Source of the DNA: Takakia lepidozioides
Taxonomy: Eukaryota > Streptophyta > Takakiopsida > Takakiales > Takakiaceae
Direction of reading: 5' to 3'
DNA: 64,000 bases
NCBI GenBank assembly: GCA_030704615.1
Contig: CM060732.1
Location: 74,691,053-74,755,052, forward strand
Under the pieces are notes generated by a model. It ran no database searches. It saw only the letters and a list, made by a program, of their open reading frames with translations, and was not told the origin of the DNA. How positions within the stretch are numbered: position 1 is the stretch's first letter; each line of letters starts with the position of its first letter. Of this stretch, positions 1 to 9,820 are shown piece by piece. Position numbers and translations under genes: made by a program.

Positions 1-874
1 CCCTCATGATGGAAGGGGGTGAAGAGACGAATGTTTGCTGCTCTGGGGCCTGTGGTGATAAACCTGGTAGGCCTACCGAACCGAAAGAGACACTCTGGCT
101 TGTGTGGAAAAAAGGCAAAAATGGTCACGTCTGGTTGACAAAGCTCAAATTTGCATTAGCCTTTGTGGTGTTGAAAGGTCATAAATGTGCCTTCTTCTTT
201 GTGACCTGATATGTTGGCAACACGCAAACTATGAGTAGATTTGAGTCTTGAACAAGAAAATTCAGGAAGGATTCCAACCTCAGCAGGCATGAAGTTTGCC
301 AAGCAACCCTTGCTTCAGCCAAAACAATCCTTGGCTATCTGCTGAGAGGCAATCAAACAGACTTGTGTGATGGCACCTCTCTTTCCTCTGTTCATCTTCT
401 TCAGGTTTAAGTTAGCGACCATTCCAAAACGCAATGCCCCTCGTAAGATTAAGTTTTCAGAATTTGCTGCCCTTCATTGCAGGCCTGAATTCCGGGGACT
501 AACATTACATCATCTCTCTCTGCTCTTCTCTCCATGAGGCTACAAGGATGTGGCAATCCAAGTCTGATGGTGCCTTATTTCTGGCTGATTGCACTCACAA
601 CCACTGGACATGCCCACATCCCACGGGATCAGAACAAGAATTGCATCTCCTTCTCTTCCCGTTTCTCAGCATCCAAGCTTGAAATACACCACTTGAAGTT
701 GAGGCCAGCACTGCCCAGTTGCAGGTTAAAGGAAACGATCGATGGACTCCTCTTGAAGCAGGAGTAAATGATGGTGTCTCTTACCGAAGGATTACTGCCT
801 TCAGTTTGGACGTTGGACATCTTATATCGTACACAAGCCATGTCGTTCTCATCATGCATATCACAACGTGATCT
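1..874. other. non-coding flank left of the CPBP gene
   Basis: No reading frame here resembles a known protein and I see no RNA gene. The right part, just below 875, must include the 3' untranslated region of the minus-strand CPBP gene. The rest is unremarkable mixed-composition sequence. Confidence 0.5.
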
Positions 875-1675
875 TCACCAATATTGCCGTTGCCCTGTTG
901 CCAAAACCCAGCAGCAGACTGTCAGGTTGGATACAGCGTGTGCCAAAACACCATCAAGAAACAAGCCCCGCCTGCCCATCATCCACTGAAAGAGAAGCCC
1001 TGAGATGGCATAGCTGCGCCACTCCTTGCCATTATAGATTGCATAGGCTCCATTCGAAGCAAGCCATGCCAACCAGCTCCAACTCCGGAAGGGAACAGCC
1101 GTAAAACTTGGATACTGATTCCTCTGCAGAAGGTGTACCATGTAGCGATACATCCATGAATGGTAAACTAGCTCTTCCTCAACGGGCACCGCAAGAGAGG
1201 CTCCCACCACCCGAACTGCATCCCACAACTGAGCTGTTGTGGCTGATGGAAAATCGAGTTTGGGTTGCCAGAGTGTCCTCATTGCTTCGTCCTGATTCTC
1301 GTTTAGATATACAGTAACAACGCCACTTAGCAAACCAACAATCACCCCTTCCAGCGTCACTAGGCCGACTGCGTACCTATGATGGAGTTCTGGCAAATAA
1401 CGGTGAAGAAAAAGAACCCACAGAAATGTGGAGCTGTAACGCAGCAATTTGATTTTGTACCTCGCCCTCCTCATCGCAGGGGCGCGCATGAGGTCAAATG
1501 TGAGGAGCTCATGCTCGAATTTTCTAGCAGCCTCAGATTCCTTTTTGCGCGCTTGGATTCTTTCGCGAGCTTCCGCTTTTGCAGTCCACAGAGAGCGGTA
1601 GTGTAACACGTTTGCGCAGACGATGGTCAGTACCCATGGCGTTACGCGCAGCAGCACCTGAACCCACATCAGCAT
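875..1675 (-). CDS. CPBP/CAAX-protease-like multi-pass membrane protein
   Basis: An uninterrupted 266-residue protein, apparently one coding exon, starting at the ATG at 1675. It has an N-terminal hydrophobic helix (about residues 5-24), a basic and acidic cytoplasmic-looking stretch (30-75), then several hydrophobic segments (80-122, 150-168, 200-215, 224-260). VEEELVYHSW (165-174) and LAHAVSN (244-250) are where the CPBP family of intramembrane proteases carries motif 1 (EExxxR) and motif 3 (HxxxN/B). CPBP enzymes cleave prenylated CAAX proteins in the ER, or act in plastids and bacteria on membrane substrates. Oddity: the motif 1 Arg is His172, and the motif 2 FxxxH region reads NGAYAIYNG with no His, so activity is doubtful. 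The frame stays open upstream through a (GA)n tract with no earlier ATG. It is divergent from the ankyrin gene. Family assignment is fairly secure; function is not. Confidence 0.75.
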   Translation of the reverse strand: MLMWVQVLLRVTPWVLTIVCANVLHYRSLWTAKAEARERIQARKKESEAARKFEHELLTFDLMRAPAMRRARYKIKLLRYSSTFLWVLFLHRYLPELHHRYAVGLVTLEGVIVGLLSGVVTVYLNENQDEAMRTLWQPKLDFPSATTAQLWDAVRVVGASLAVPVEEELVYHSWMYRYMVHLLQRNQYPSFTAVPFRSWSWLAWLASNGAYAIYNGKEWRSYAISGLLFQWMMGRRGLFLDGVLAHAVSNLTVCCWVLATGQRQYW

Positions 1676-1703
1676 TTGGAATGCGCCAGAGAATATGCCT
1701 CGT

Positions 1704-1705
<2 letters not shown>

Positions 1706-1741
<36 letters not shown>
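1706..1741. repeat. (TC)n microsatellite in the CPBP 5' leader
   Basis: About 18 TC dinucleotides lie 31 bp upstream of the CPBP start codon. Read on the minus strand this is (GA)n, a common element of plant 5' leaders. A second (CT)13 tract lies at 1891-1916. Confidence 0.9.
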
Positions 1742-1744
<3 letters not shown>

Positions 1745-1890
1745 AGCTCTGTTCTCTCAAACCTGCTTTCTGTGATAAATCCCCGCCTCAATTTCTCTGA
1801 CCAACACAGTCATTGTGTGAATTTCAATGAGAGCGTCTGATTTTGTTCTGTCTCGGTCGAACTTCACTACAGTTTTTCCAACTGCATCAC

Positions 1891-1916
1891 CTCTCTCTCT
1901 CTCTCTCTCTCTCTCT
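1891..1916. repeat. (CT)13 microsatellite
   Basis: A perfect CT run in the shared CPBP/ankyrin 5' flank, about 150 bp from the first CT tract. Confidence 0.9.
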
Positions 1917-2437
1917 GTGCCCGACAGATAGATACACACGGATTTTCCACCATAAGGAAGAGTTCAAACTGGCCCGTCTACGAACTGAGCTTCAACAGTA
2001 GAATAAAATCTCAAATTCGGTGGTACCCATTCCTCAAGCACGTCTTTTACTCCTCTGCAACGCCAGGCTTGAACATGAGAGGTGGAGACCGAAAGCCATA
2101 GCCATAGCTATAGCTGACTCTTGTAATCTGGAATGCAAAATGGCCTGCTTCGGATCTCGTCTTGCTCTGGACCCTAATCCCTAGACGATGCCAACGAAGT
2201 GATCATGGATTCGAGGCTGCGGATGTTTACTTATTCAAAGCCTCAGAGGGGTCGACAAGAGAAAGCCAAATGTGGAAGATGATGTTTATTACCCACAGGT
2301 CCGATTTGTGGACCGGAGAATTCCAGAAAAGGAAATCTATTATCTAACGGTCCGAAAGTTTGACCGAAGGTCGAAAGCGGTGAAAGAGAGAGAAGAGGAG
2401 AGGAGATGAATGTTCCTCGGGTTTGAGGAAGCAGGCT

Positions 2438-3930
2438 ATGGCGGGCGGCAGAGGAATACACGGCTCCGGCACCGAGACTCTGCACGACTATGCGCGAGCA
2501 GGAAACGTTGAAGCCGTGCAGCGCTTGTCTACCGATGCAGAGTCCGTGAATGCTCGGGACCGTCACTCTCGTACACCGTATCCTGCACTTGCTTTCTGGT
2601 ATTGTCTGCTCTTCGATATCTCTTTTGTTTTTCCCTTTGTAATTGTTCTATGACTTGAAGTCGAATTATTTGGACCTGTAACTCTCTACTTCTGGATGCT
2701 CGGTTGGATAACCAATGTACTCCTACCATCCTGCAAGGTCGAGTCTAAGGTTTTTGGTTAAACAATCCCTCTGCATATTTGGGGTTTTTCTTTGTGTTTC
2801 CTGGAACAACAGGAGAAGTCGGTGAGGGAAACATTCTGGAACGTGGAGGTGTCAACGAACCCTCACCTTGTTCGATTCAGAATTTCCATTTTAGGTCAGC
2901 CTGTGTGAATCTGGAAGGCGTAAAGATTTCGGCTACACATAGTAGTCCCTTGCGTGTTCCCTCTCCTCTCTAATTGGCGTAGAGCTGCATCCGAACCTTG
3001 AGTACTGTAGTCCTCATACCTTAAATTTTAGGTCTTTGTTCAGTAGATCTCCCTCAAGGGGATAATAGTAGGCATTATCGTATCTCACAATAAACCGGAA
3101 GCTAGAATGGCAGACCCATGTACAGATGAGTTGGTTTTCATGATTTCCTGAGGAGTTGGTGATGTTTCGTCTGTCAAGCAACAGCTTCAATTTGGATATG
3201 GGTGGATCACTTAACAAAGAAAATTAGACTTCATTTGGCAGCATGGGCAGGTCAGACAGAGGTGGTGAAAGTACTGTGCCAGAATCACGCAGATGTTGGT
3301 GCGGCAGCAGCAGATGACATGGCAGCCATTCATTTTGCTAGCCAGAAGGGGCATGCAGAAATTGTTCGCCTCCTACTAGCAGCAGGTGCTTATGTGAATT
3401 CACGCACCCGCAAGGGCATGACGCCCCTTCACTATGCAGTTCAGGGAGGCCACACTGATCTCACCACTCTTTTGATCAAGAGAGGAGCAAATCTGCAGTC
3501 AGAGACAAAGGCCGGCAAGAAACCTATTGATCTCACTAGAGATGAAGCATTTCAATCTTTTGTGAAAACTGCTGAATGTGAGCGCCTGGCACAGAGGAAC
3601 ACAAAGTCTAGTGGCAAATCCAAAGCCGGGGGAAAGGAGGTTACTGTGGCACAATCAGCACAGTTGGATGGAAAAGAACTAGGGAAGGCAGAGGGTGCAT
3701 CATCAATAGATAGGGGTGACAATGATGATACTGAGATTGTTAAACCACCGGAGAAGGAAGGTCATATTTCTGAGCTACAAGGGACAGGTACAGAAGATAC
3801 AGAAGGGACTAAGAAAAATGAAGCTGAAAGTGAGGAAGAAGTGAAAGATGAATGGATAGGGCCTAAAAAGAAAAAGGTCAAAGTTTCACTATCACATCTC
3901 TTTACTGATGAAACTGAAGAGGATGCATAG
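2438..3930 (+). CDS. ankyrin repeat protein with acidic/basic tail
   Basis: Two exons, 2438-2577 and 3228-3930, joined in phase 2 across a GT..AG intron. The product has 280 residues. Exon 1 ends DRHSRTP and exon 2 continues LHLAAWAGQTEVV, which rebuilds a perfect ankyrin TPLHLAA signature across the junction and confirms the splice. About four ankyrin repeats fill residues 10-150, with LHLAAWAG, IHFASQKGHAEIVRLLL and TPLHYAVQGGHTDL as clear repeat cores. The tail (about 150-280) is rich in Glu, Lys and Ser and ends with a KKKKVKVSLSHLF segment that looks like a nuclear localisation signal. Plants have conserved ankyrin proteins of this size and tail; they are presumed protein-interaction modules with no catalytic role. 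The ATG at 2438 is the first in frame after a TTG-led open stretch. Confidence 0.88.
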
Positions 3931-5110
3931 CAAAGGGAACGACTTATTAAATTTGTGCAAATCTTGTTCTAGACTTGTTTTCCCAGACATAATCAGCTCT
4001 CTGCGGAGGGCACGAATATGAGAATTTCCGGGATCTATCCTCGGTACATGATGGTCAAAGACTTCAGGTAGGCAAAGCCATCTTTTTGCTTAAAAGCCAT
4101 TACGAAGCAGGTAATGTGCAACTGCATGCTGGGTGTGCACATCAACAACCCATCTGTGCATGAATGCAGTTATTGACTGGACAATGATCGTCATTGCTGG
4201 ACGTTGTTGCACACATGTGTTGCCATGCAGAATTGCACAGTGCTCACTGTATCTCACTGATCTAATTAGAAACAGTTTAGGTACTTCTGGGGAAGAGGCC
4301 TGAATGTAATGAAATGACACCACGAATGAAAATGTCTTAGAAGCTTGTACACACCAATCTCTGGATGTGGTTGTATAGCTGTCCCTGGAAATGCATCGAC
4401 AACATGCTTGAACTGCAACCACTAAAAGCTTTCCCTCTCTGAGCTGTTGGTAGAAGAAGAGAAGAAAAGCTTCCTCTCTGAGCTTGTTGGTAGAAGAAGA
4501 GTAAGAAAAGCTTTCTCTCTGAGCTTGTTGGTAGAAGAAGAGGAAGAAGAAGAAGAAGAGAGAATGGAAGGAAGAGAAATCTGGACGAAGAGGTCTCGCT
4601 CAGAGTCTCAGTAGCCGTTCTGAGCGACGTCTCGTTTGATATATCGACGAACGAACTTTGAAGAAACCGACTCCAGGAAGGTTTCTTTCCTCGTCTCCCT
4701 CACGTCATCTGCTTCGTGAGACGCTGCTTTCGGAAACCCGCTCGTTGGATTATGTTTGCTGCTACCGAGGCTTCTCTTGCTGTTCTATTTATTGTGCTTG
4801 AATTGACTTTGGAGCCTAAACTTGTCATCTTCACGGTGTTGCTCAATATTTGCTTGAGGCTTTGGTCACGTATCCCTTCTTACTGCAGAGTTTTGAATTC
4901 GGATACTTTTTTCGCTTGCAGATCATTCATTCAGTCCCATTCTCTTGTCCAGAGCCGTGTTGTCTTCCACAATCTCCAGGGCTCTCTGATCGAGTAGCTC
5001 CGCAGGGGCTGATAGTGGGTTTTATCCTCGCGCTTGTAGTTTCTAAGAATCCGGTTTGTATTTGGGTCGATTTCTATCTTTCATTTGTTCCGAGGGCAAG
5101 GTATCTCACC
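3931..5110. other. intergenic region with a 40-bp triple repeat
   Basis: Non-coding spacer between the ankyrin gene and the RBM7-like gene, both on the plus strand. It holds the ankyrin 3' UTR, a triplicated 40-bp unit at 4426-4545 and the RBM7 promoter and leader. Open frames at 4716-5250 have no recognisable domain and are not called. Confidence 0.5.
4426..4545. repeat. three tandem copies of a ~40-bp unit
   Basis: The motif GAGCTTGTTGGTAGAAGAAG recurs at 4441 (one T missing), 4480 and 4521, each preceded by AAAGCTT and CTCTCT. The period is 39-41 bp. A GAAGAAGAA run follows. It lies about 570 bp upstream of the RBM7-like start codon. Confidence 0.85.
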
Positions 5111-7222
5111 ATGCCGGGAAATACATACGCCACTGTGTACGTTGGTACGTGTCCTCGCTCTTTTCCCTTCTCTCGTCACCCGTCTTCCGAGTCGTTGTCC
5201 TTGGTTTCGATTTAGAAATGGCATCATGTGCACTGTTAATTTTGTTAAGATGAACACGGAAATTACATGAGGCTTAGGAAGAGTGGATCATCTGGTGTTG
5301 GAAGAAAGAGCACATGTGTTACAAGGACAGGCTTATGCAGGCTTAGGAAAAAGAGGAGTCTGAATCGTAGTGATGAAGTCGATGTCCTATAACCCCCCGT
5401 GTGTGTTAGAGTGTGCGCTTATGAATGTTCTTTGAAAGCAGAATATTACAGGAGAGGATCTATTGACATGTCTGAAAAATCAGTCACATGGTGCTGCCAA
5501 ATTGAGGAGTGGGAGGTTTTTATGGGAGGCAGTTTATGAGAGGAGAGTCTTACAGAACTGGGGGAGAGGGGAGGGGCTGATAAGGAAGAGTGATGGTGGC
5601 TATGATAGGGAACTTGGATGAGAGAGTGGACGAGAGGGTGCTGTACGAGATAATGGTGCAGGCAGGTCCGTTGGTAGAGGTGTATATCCCAAGAGACAAA
5701 GACAGCAAGCGTCACAAGGGTTATGGCTTTTCTGAGTATAAGACTGAGGAGAGTGCTCAATATGCCCTCCGTCTTTTCTCAGGCCTTGTCTCCCTTTACA
5801 ATCGCTCTATTCGTTTCTCGGTAGGTTTTTGGTCATCTCTCTTCTTCCTCTTTGAGGACGCGTTTTGCAGGCCCTTCTTTTGTTTGTATTGTATTCTGAG
5901 TGGAATGACTATAACCGTGATAAGTTCTTTGAAGACGGTAGCTCATCACATTGTCACAGCATGCTGTGTATGCGATATTTCTGTAGGTGGTTTCATTACG
6001 ATGGAAGGTTGGGGTGAAGCATTTTGCTCCACAGATGGGGCAAGTTTCACGCAATTGCCAACTGCGGACAGGCTATCACCAAATCAGTATTTAATGAACT
6101 ATCAGGGTGTGTGCTGTATATATACAAACGAATTTTTACTGATAATTCCAGGACAAGTTCAGTCTTGTTCTTCAAGATCATATGACGGCATCTCTCAGAT
6201 TTTAATTGATCTGGGTCCGTGACTTGATCACTCTTACGAGATGTAGTTATTTTCTTTCCCTCTTGCCCCCCAACCCTTTACCTTTTGCGTTGAGAGCACA
6301 TGAGCGTGCAGATGATTTTGGGCACGCTTCTTCCCTGGCAATCAGGATCCTGGTTATTGTGGAAGACTTCAGTTGTAAAGAAACTATGAGGAGTACTGGA
6401 TACATGGTTTATTTTGCAGATTTCAGGAGGAGAGAGGCCAGTACAGCCAGGTCAGGACAACATAAGTAGCAACGGATCGTCCCTCAGATCAAGTGAAACG
6501 AATATCTGTCTCGCCCAAATCTACTCTCCAAACCACTCACCGCACCCTAACTATTCCCCAGCAGGTAATCTTATTTTGCCTTGTTCAAAGGGGCACAGTG
6601 TGGTTACCTTGTCTCTGTATTTCTTCTACCCTATTTTTTGGGCGGTCAAGTTATGCATGGCAGTATCATGCATGCATTCGAGCAGCACCAGGCTGTGGCC
6701 AGCTGTCTATCAAGTCAGTCTCTGTCCTTCACCACTCATCTTTCTCTACATATTGCCAGCCTTGAAAATCAACACTTACACCTCTGTTATTAACTTCTTA
6801 TTTACTGTGCGCAAAGGATTTATGGCAATTCCATGCTGAGTTTCTTACCCTGGTTTGTTAAATTCCCATGATGGACTTCCAGAGGGTCAGTATTTCCCAT
6901 CCCTCAATGCCATACAAGTGTTGAATGTGGTGAGGACATTTCCCCACACACGAACATGGCTTAGTGTGAATATCTGTCCCTTGGGCTGTGGTTGCCTGCC
7001 AATTACGCTAACTTACAGGCGCGAGTGATCAGACAATTTTATCCTAGGTGTTTCTGACATTTTCAACGGTTTACGTTGTTTGCAGCGTATGCTGGCATGC
7101 AAATGCCAGGCTTTCTAAGCACAGTAGCACAATCCAATGCTCAGTTAGCAGCTCTGGGGCAATTTGGTCTACAAGGCCGGCATCACAGTCACCAGTATGC
7201 ATATGCACCCCAATCCTACTAA
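5111..7222 (+). CDS. RBM7: RBM7-like RRM protein (NEXT complex component)
   Basis: Four exons: 5111-5144, 5609-5820, 6420-6564 and 7086-7222. All phases agree and the product is 175 aa. Exons 1-3 give one RRM (about residues 8-86). RNP2 is VYVGNL, split by intron 1, and RNP1 is the degenerate KGYGFSEYK. The block VGNLDERV...LYEIMVQAGPLVEVYIPRDKD matches the RBM7 family. The C-terminal part is short, low-complexity and rich in Ser, Pro, Gln and His, ending HHSHQYAYAPQSY. RBM7 homologues bind RNA in the nuclear exosome targeting complex with the MTR4 helicase; SF3B4 is the closest alternative family. Exon 3 to exon 4 is in phase without any intermediate exon, but an extra in-frame exon near 6645-6740 cannot be excluded. 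The N-terminal three exons are secure. Confidence 0.82.
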
Positions 7223-9820
7223 GCTCAGGGGGACTAGATAGCCAGCTCTGAAGTGGGGAGCACTGTCCTTTGTACATCAAAGTGAGGAAGCCTTTACTCC
7301 CATGAGTCTCTCGCCTCTGCCGAAGGGGACGAGAGAGAGAAGCAGCAGGGTCAGGCAGACGTTTAAGGGCAAAAACCTGGCACAAATTGGAAGCTGGGTG
7401 GAGAGGATATGGGCAGGTGGCAACTTGTACTTTAGTACACAGTGCATCAGTTCTTTAGGAAATAGTTCAATAGGTGTACCCATATGCATTTCGAATGGAG
7501 GATATCATCGACGGCATCTTATCGGATGTCGGTAAGTAATCTTTTTCCCATGTGAGGCCATGGTTGGGGAACTTTGAAACTGGGTGATTATGTCAACCTT
7601 TCACTTCAGGGCCTGTGGTCCCTCAGGAGATTCAACAATAAGATATATATCATATTTGCAAGAGCAAAGGAGCTGTCTATGCTGCAGTTTGGTACCTGTT
7701 TGGAACCGTAGTATTGTGAACTGCCTGTTATCACCATTTGTTTGCTTTAATCCACTCCCATTTCTGGCTTGAGACGAATGTGCCTCACACGCATACCTGC
7801 CAAGCAATGGCCCTGCCAAGCAATGGCCTTCCACATCTCACAGGGTGGAGAGGGCTTACTTGCCTTAGTTGCATCCTAGTTTGGTCAGTGCAGGGTTTTA
7901 GTTAAATCACCAGTGATGTATGAGGGTGTTGCAGTCCAAATTGAAGGGTGCACAATTACATGAAGAACTAACGGGTGCTTTATACTACCAAGATTTATGC
8001 CTGATTTTGGGTTGAATGCCACTATTGGCTGAAACAGGCTACACTAGTTGAAATAGGGCAGAGTTTCAGTTGAAGTTGGCATCCAGGGGGTGCACTGGAA
8101 TCCAAAGCAGCACAGGCACTTGCCAAGTTGTAGGAAGTGCTCTGGAGCAGTTCCAACATCTTGGGCAAGTGCCTGATCTGCTACCAGCCAACCAGAGCAC
8201 AGGAAGAAGTGTGATGCAGTCAATGCACCTGCTAATTACACTGTTAATGTAGTTGATACAAGAAGAGTAACCAGGAGAGTCACGTGTGAACAGCATATGT
8301 TTCAGGCAAAACCTACTTTACATTGCAAAATTTGGATGTCCCGTTGCTTCATGCCACATCATGTCCAAGAGGTCAGCCTGATTTGTATCAGGCGGGCGCT
8401 GCTGGGATCAAGTGTAAAGAGGCCCTAAGTAGGTCGGGGGTTGGGCAATGCAAAACCAAAGAGGATTAGGGGAGGCCGTCCTTCCATTCCGAGAACAATA
8501 TATCAAGCTCTATTTTCAGAACACTTGCACCTAGTCCATGATGCCAGAGGGAGCCATTGCAGGCTGAGATCATGACACTTCCAAGGCTGGGAAGGCCAAT
8601 TCATACCTTGTTTACAAGGTTTAGGAGGGTGTCAGACCCCATATTCCTGTTACAAGCTCTGCCTTGGCCACATATCCAGTTCATATCAGCCACTCATCTG
8701 TCCACTAATTGCCATGCCAGCATACACTCCAGTGGATTGTTCTCAATGCAAACATGAATGTGGTTGAACTGGGGAGTCTGAATTTCATTCCGCACTCCAC
8801 AATTCAACTAACTATTTGTGTAAATCCTCTATGAGAATACTCTACAGCTAGGGACCACAAACAGAAGGTAGGATGATGGCACAATGGCTCTTTTCTTTTG
8901 TAGGTAACTACACCAATTTGAACTGCCTATATCTACAGCTAGTTGTCCAGCTGAACATTTAGCAGCTCAAACCTAAGGTAGTTTGATGCTTTCTAAACAA
9001 GATGGTTCCCATAACATTTCAGAAAAATGTAGAACTTGTACTAACCGTGGGCATAGTCTTTGGACGAAAGACAGTCAAAACCATCGCACAGTTTAGGCTT
9101 ACTTAGGTCTACCTCCCAAAATGTCCTCAGTGTGATCTTGATCTTGCCACGGCCCCTTCCAAGCAGAGAGAGTAAGCTTTCCCTGTTTGGTAAGAATAAT
9201 CAAGTGTTTGTTTGATCAATTCTATGTGGGTTACAAATTCTACCTTGATCCATACAGAGCTGTAAAACATGAATGAAGGACGTCGGCGTGGAGTATCTCC
9301 AGTTCCTAATTCTCCATAGGTAAATACAGTGTGGTAGCTATGATTGTCCAGACTTAACCCTCACATCGAACTGTAGATACGATCTCAACAGAAGAAAATT
9401 ACACAGTTCGCCGGTAATGTGTTGGAAACTATTCTCTTGTGAGACTGGTGCAATGGTTCGACTGTGCCGCTTTGACTGTGGAGGGAGCACTGACACGTCT
9501 CTTTCACCTTACGCACCACCCCCAATGTAGGATGAGGTACTGTTTCTACACCTTACTGGTTACTCAGTTGATTGGGACTGTGGAGATTGGTGCACAAACC
9601 ATCCTACCCACACTGGTATCTGCAAAACTCAACGCTTGAGTTGGTGAGGCAACTTTCCTCGCTACATGTGTGCCTGCTGTCCTGTGGAGTCTCTGGGTGA
9701 TGGGCGTTTTCTATGTGTTACATTTGCATATTCCTTGTTCAGCTTGAAAGTGATATCAGCACCATGTTTGGAAAAGTAAACGAGGACAAAGATTTTATTG
9801 CAACTCGCATAGCTGGAAAG
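7223..9820. other. 2.6-kb intergenic spacer between convergent RBM7-like and MFS genes
   Basis: No coding exon recognised. It contains the two 3' untranslated regions, a doubled 16-bp word (TGCCAAGCAATGGCC) at 7797-7827, and a long foldback at 8090-8200 listed separately. Confidence 0.55.
8090..8200. ncRNA. long imperfect foldback, miRNA-precursor-like
   Basis: The arms 8107-8142 and 8145-8181 pair almost end to end. GCAG pairs with CTGC, CAGGCACTTGCC (8113-8124) is complementary to GGCAAGTGCCTG, then AAG/CTT, TGT/ACA, GGAA/TTCC and TGCTC/GAGCA close a 2-nt apex, with only a few mismatches and a one-base bulge. Pairing continues outward more weakly (GTGC.CTGG at 8090 against CCAG.GCAC ending at 8200). 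Both strands can fold, so orientation is undetermined. Plant MIR precursors look like this, but so do small foldback elements. The structure is seen; that it is transcribed is inference. Confidence 0.4.

Larger units (their letters stand above)
1676..2437. other. divergent CPBP/ankyrin intergenic promoter region
   Basis: The 762 bp between two head-to-head start codons. Apart from two CT microsatellites and a purine-rich stretch at 2370-2410 just before the ankyrin start, no coding or RNA feature is visible. It should hold both promoters; I could not place a TATA box with confidence. Confidence 0.5.

Noticed and set aside
4716-5253. Overlapping hydrophobic open frames before RBM7
   Set aside because: They overlap each other and the RBM7 exon 1, lack a conserved domain, and look like leader or promoter sequence.
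6645-6740. Extra exon in the RBM7-like gene encoding VMHGSIMHAFEQHQAVAS
   Set aside because: The reading frame is attractive, but no good donor follows and the four-exon model is already in phase with the expected length.
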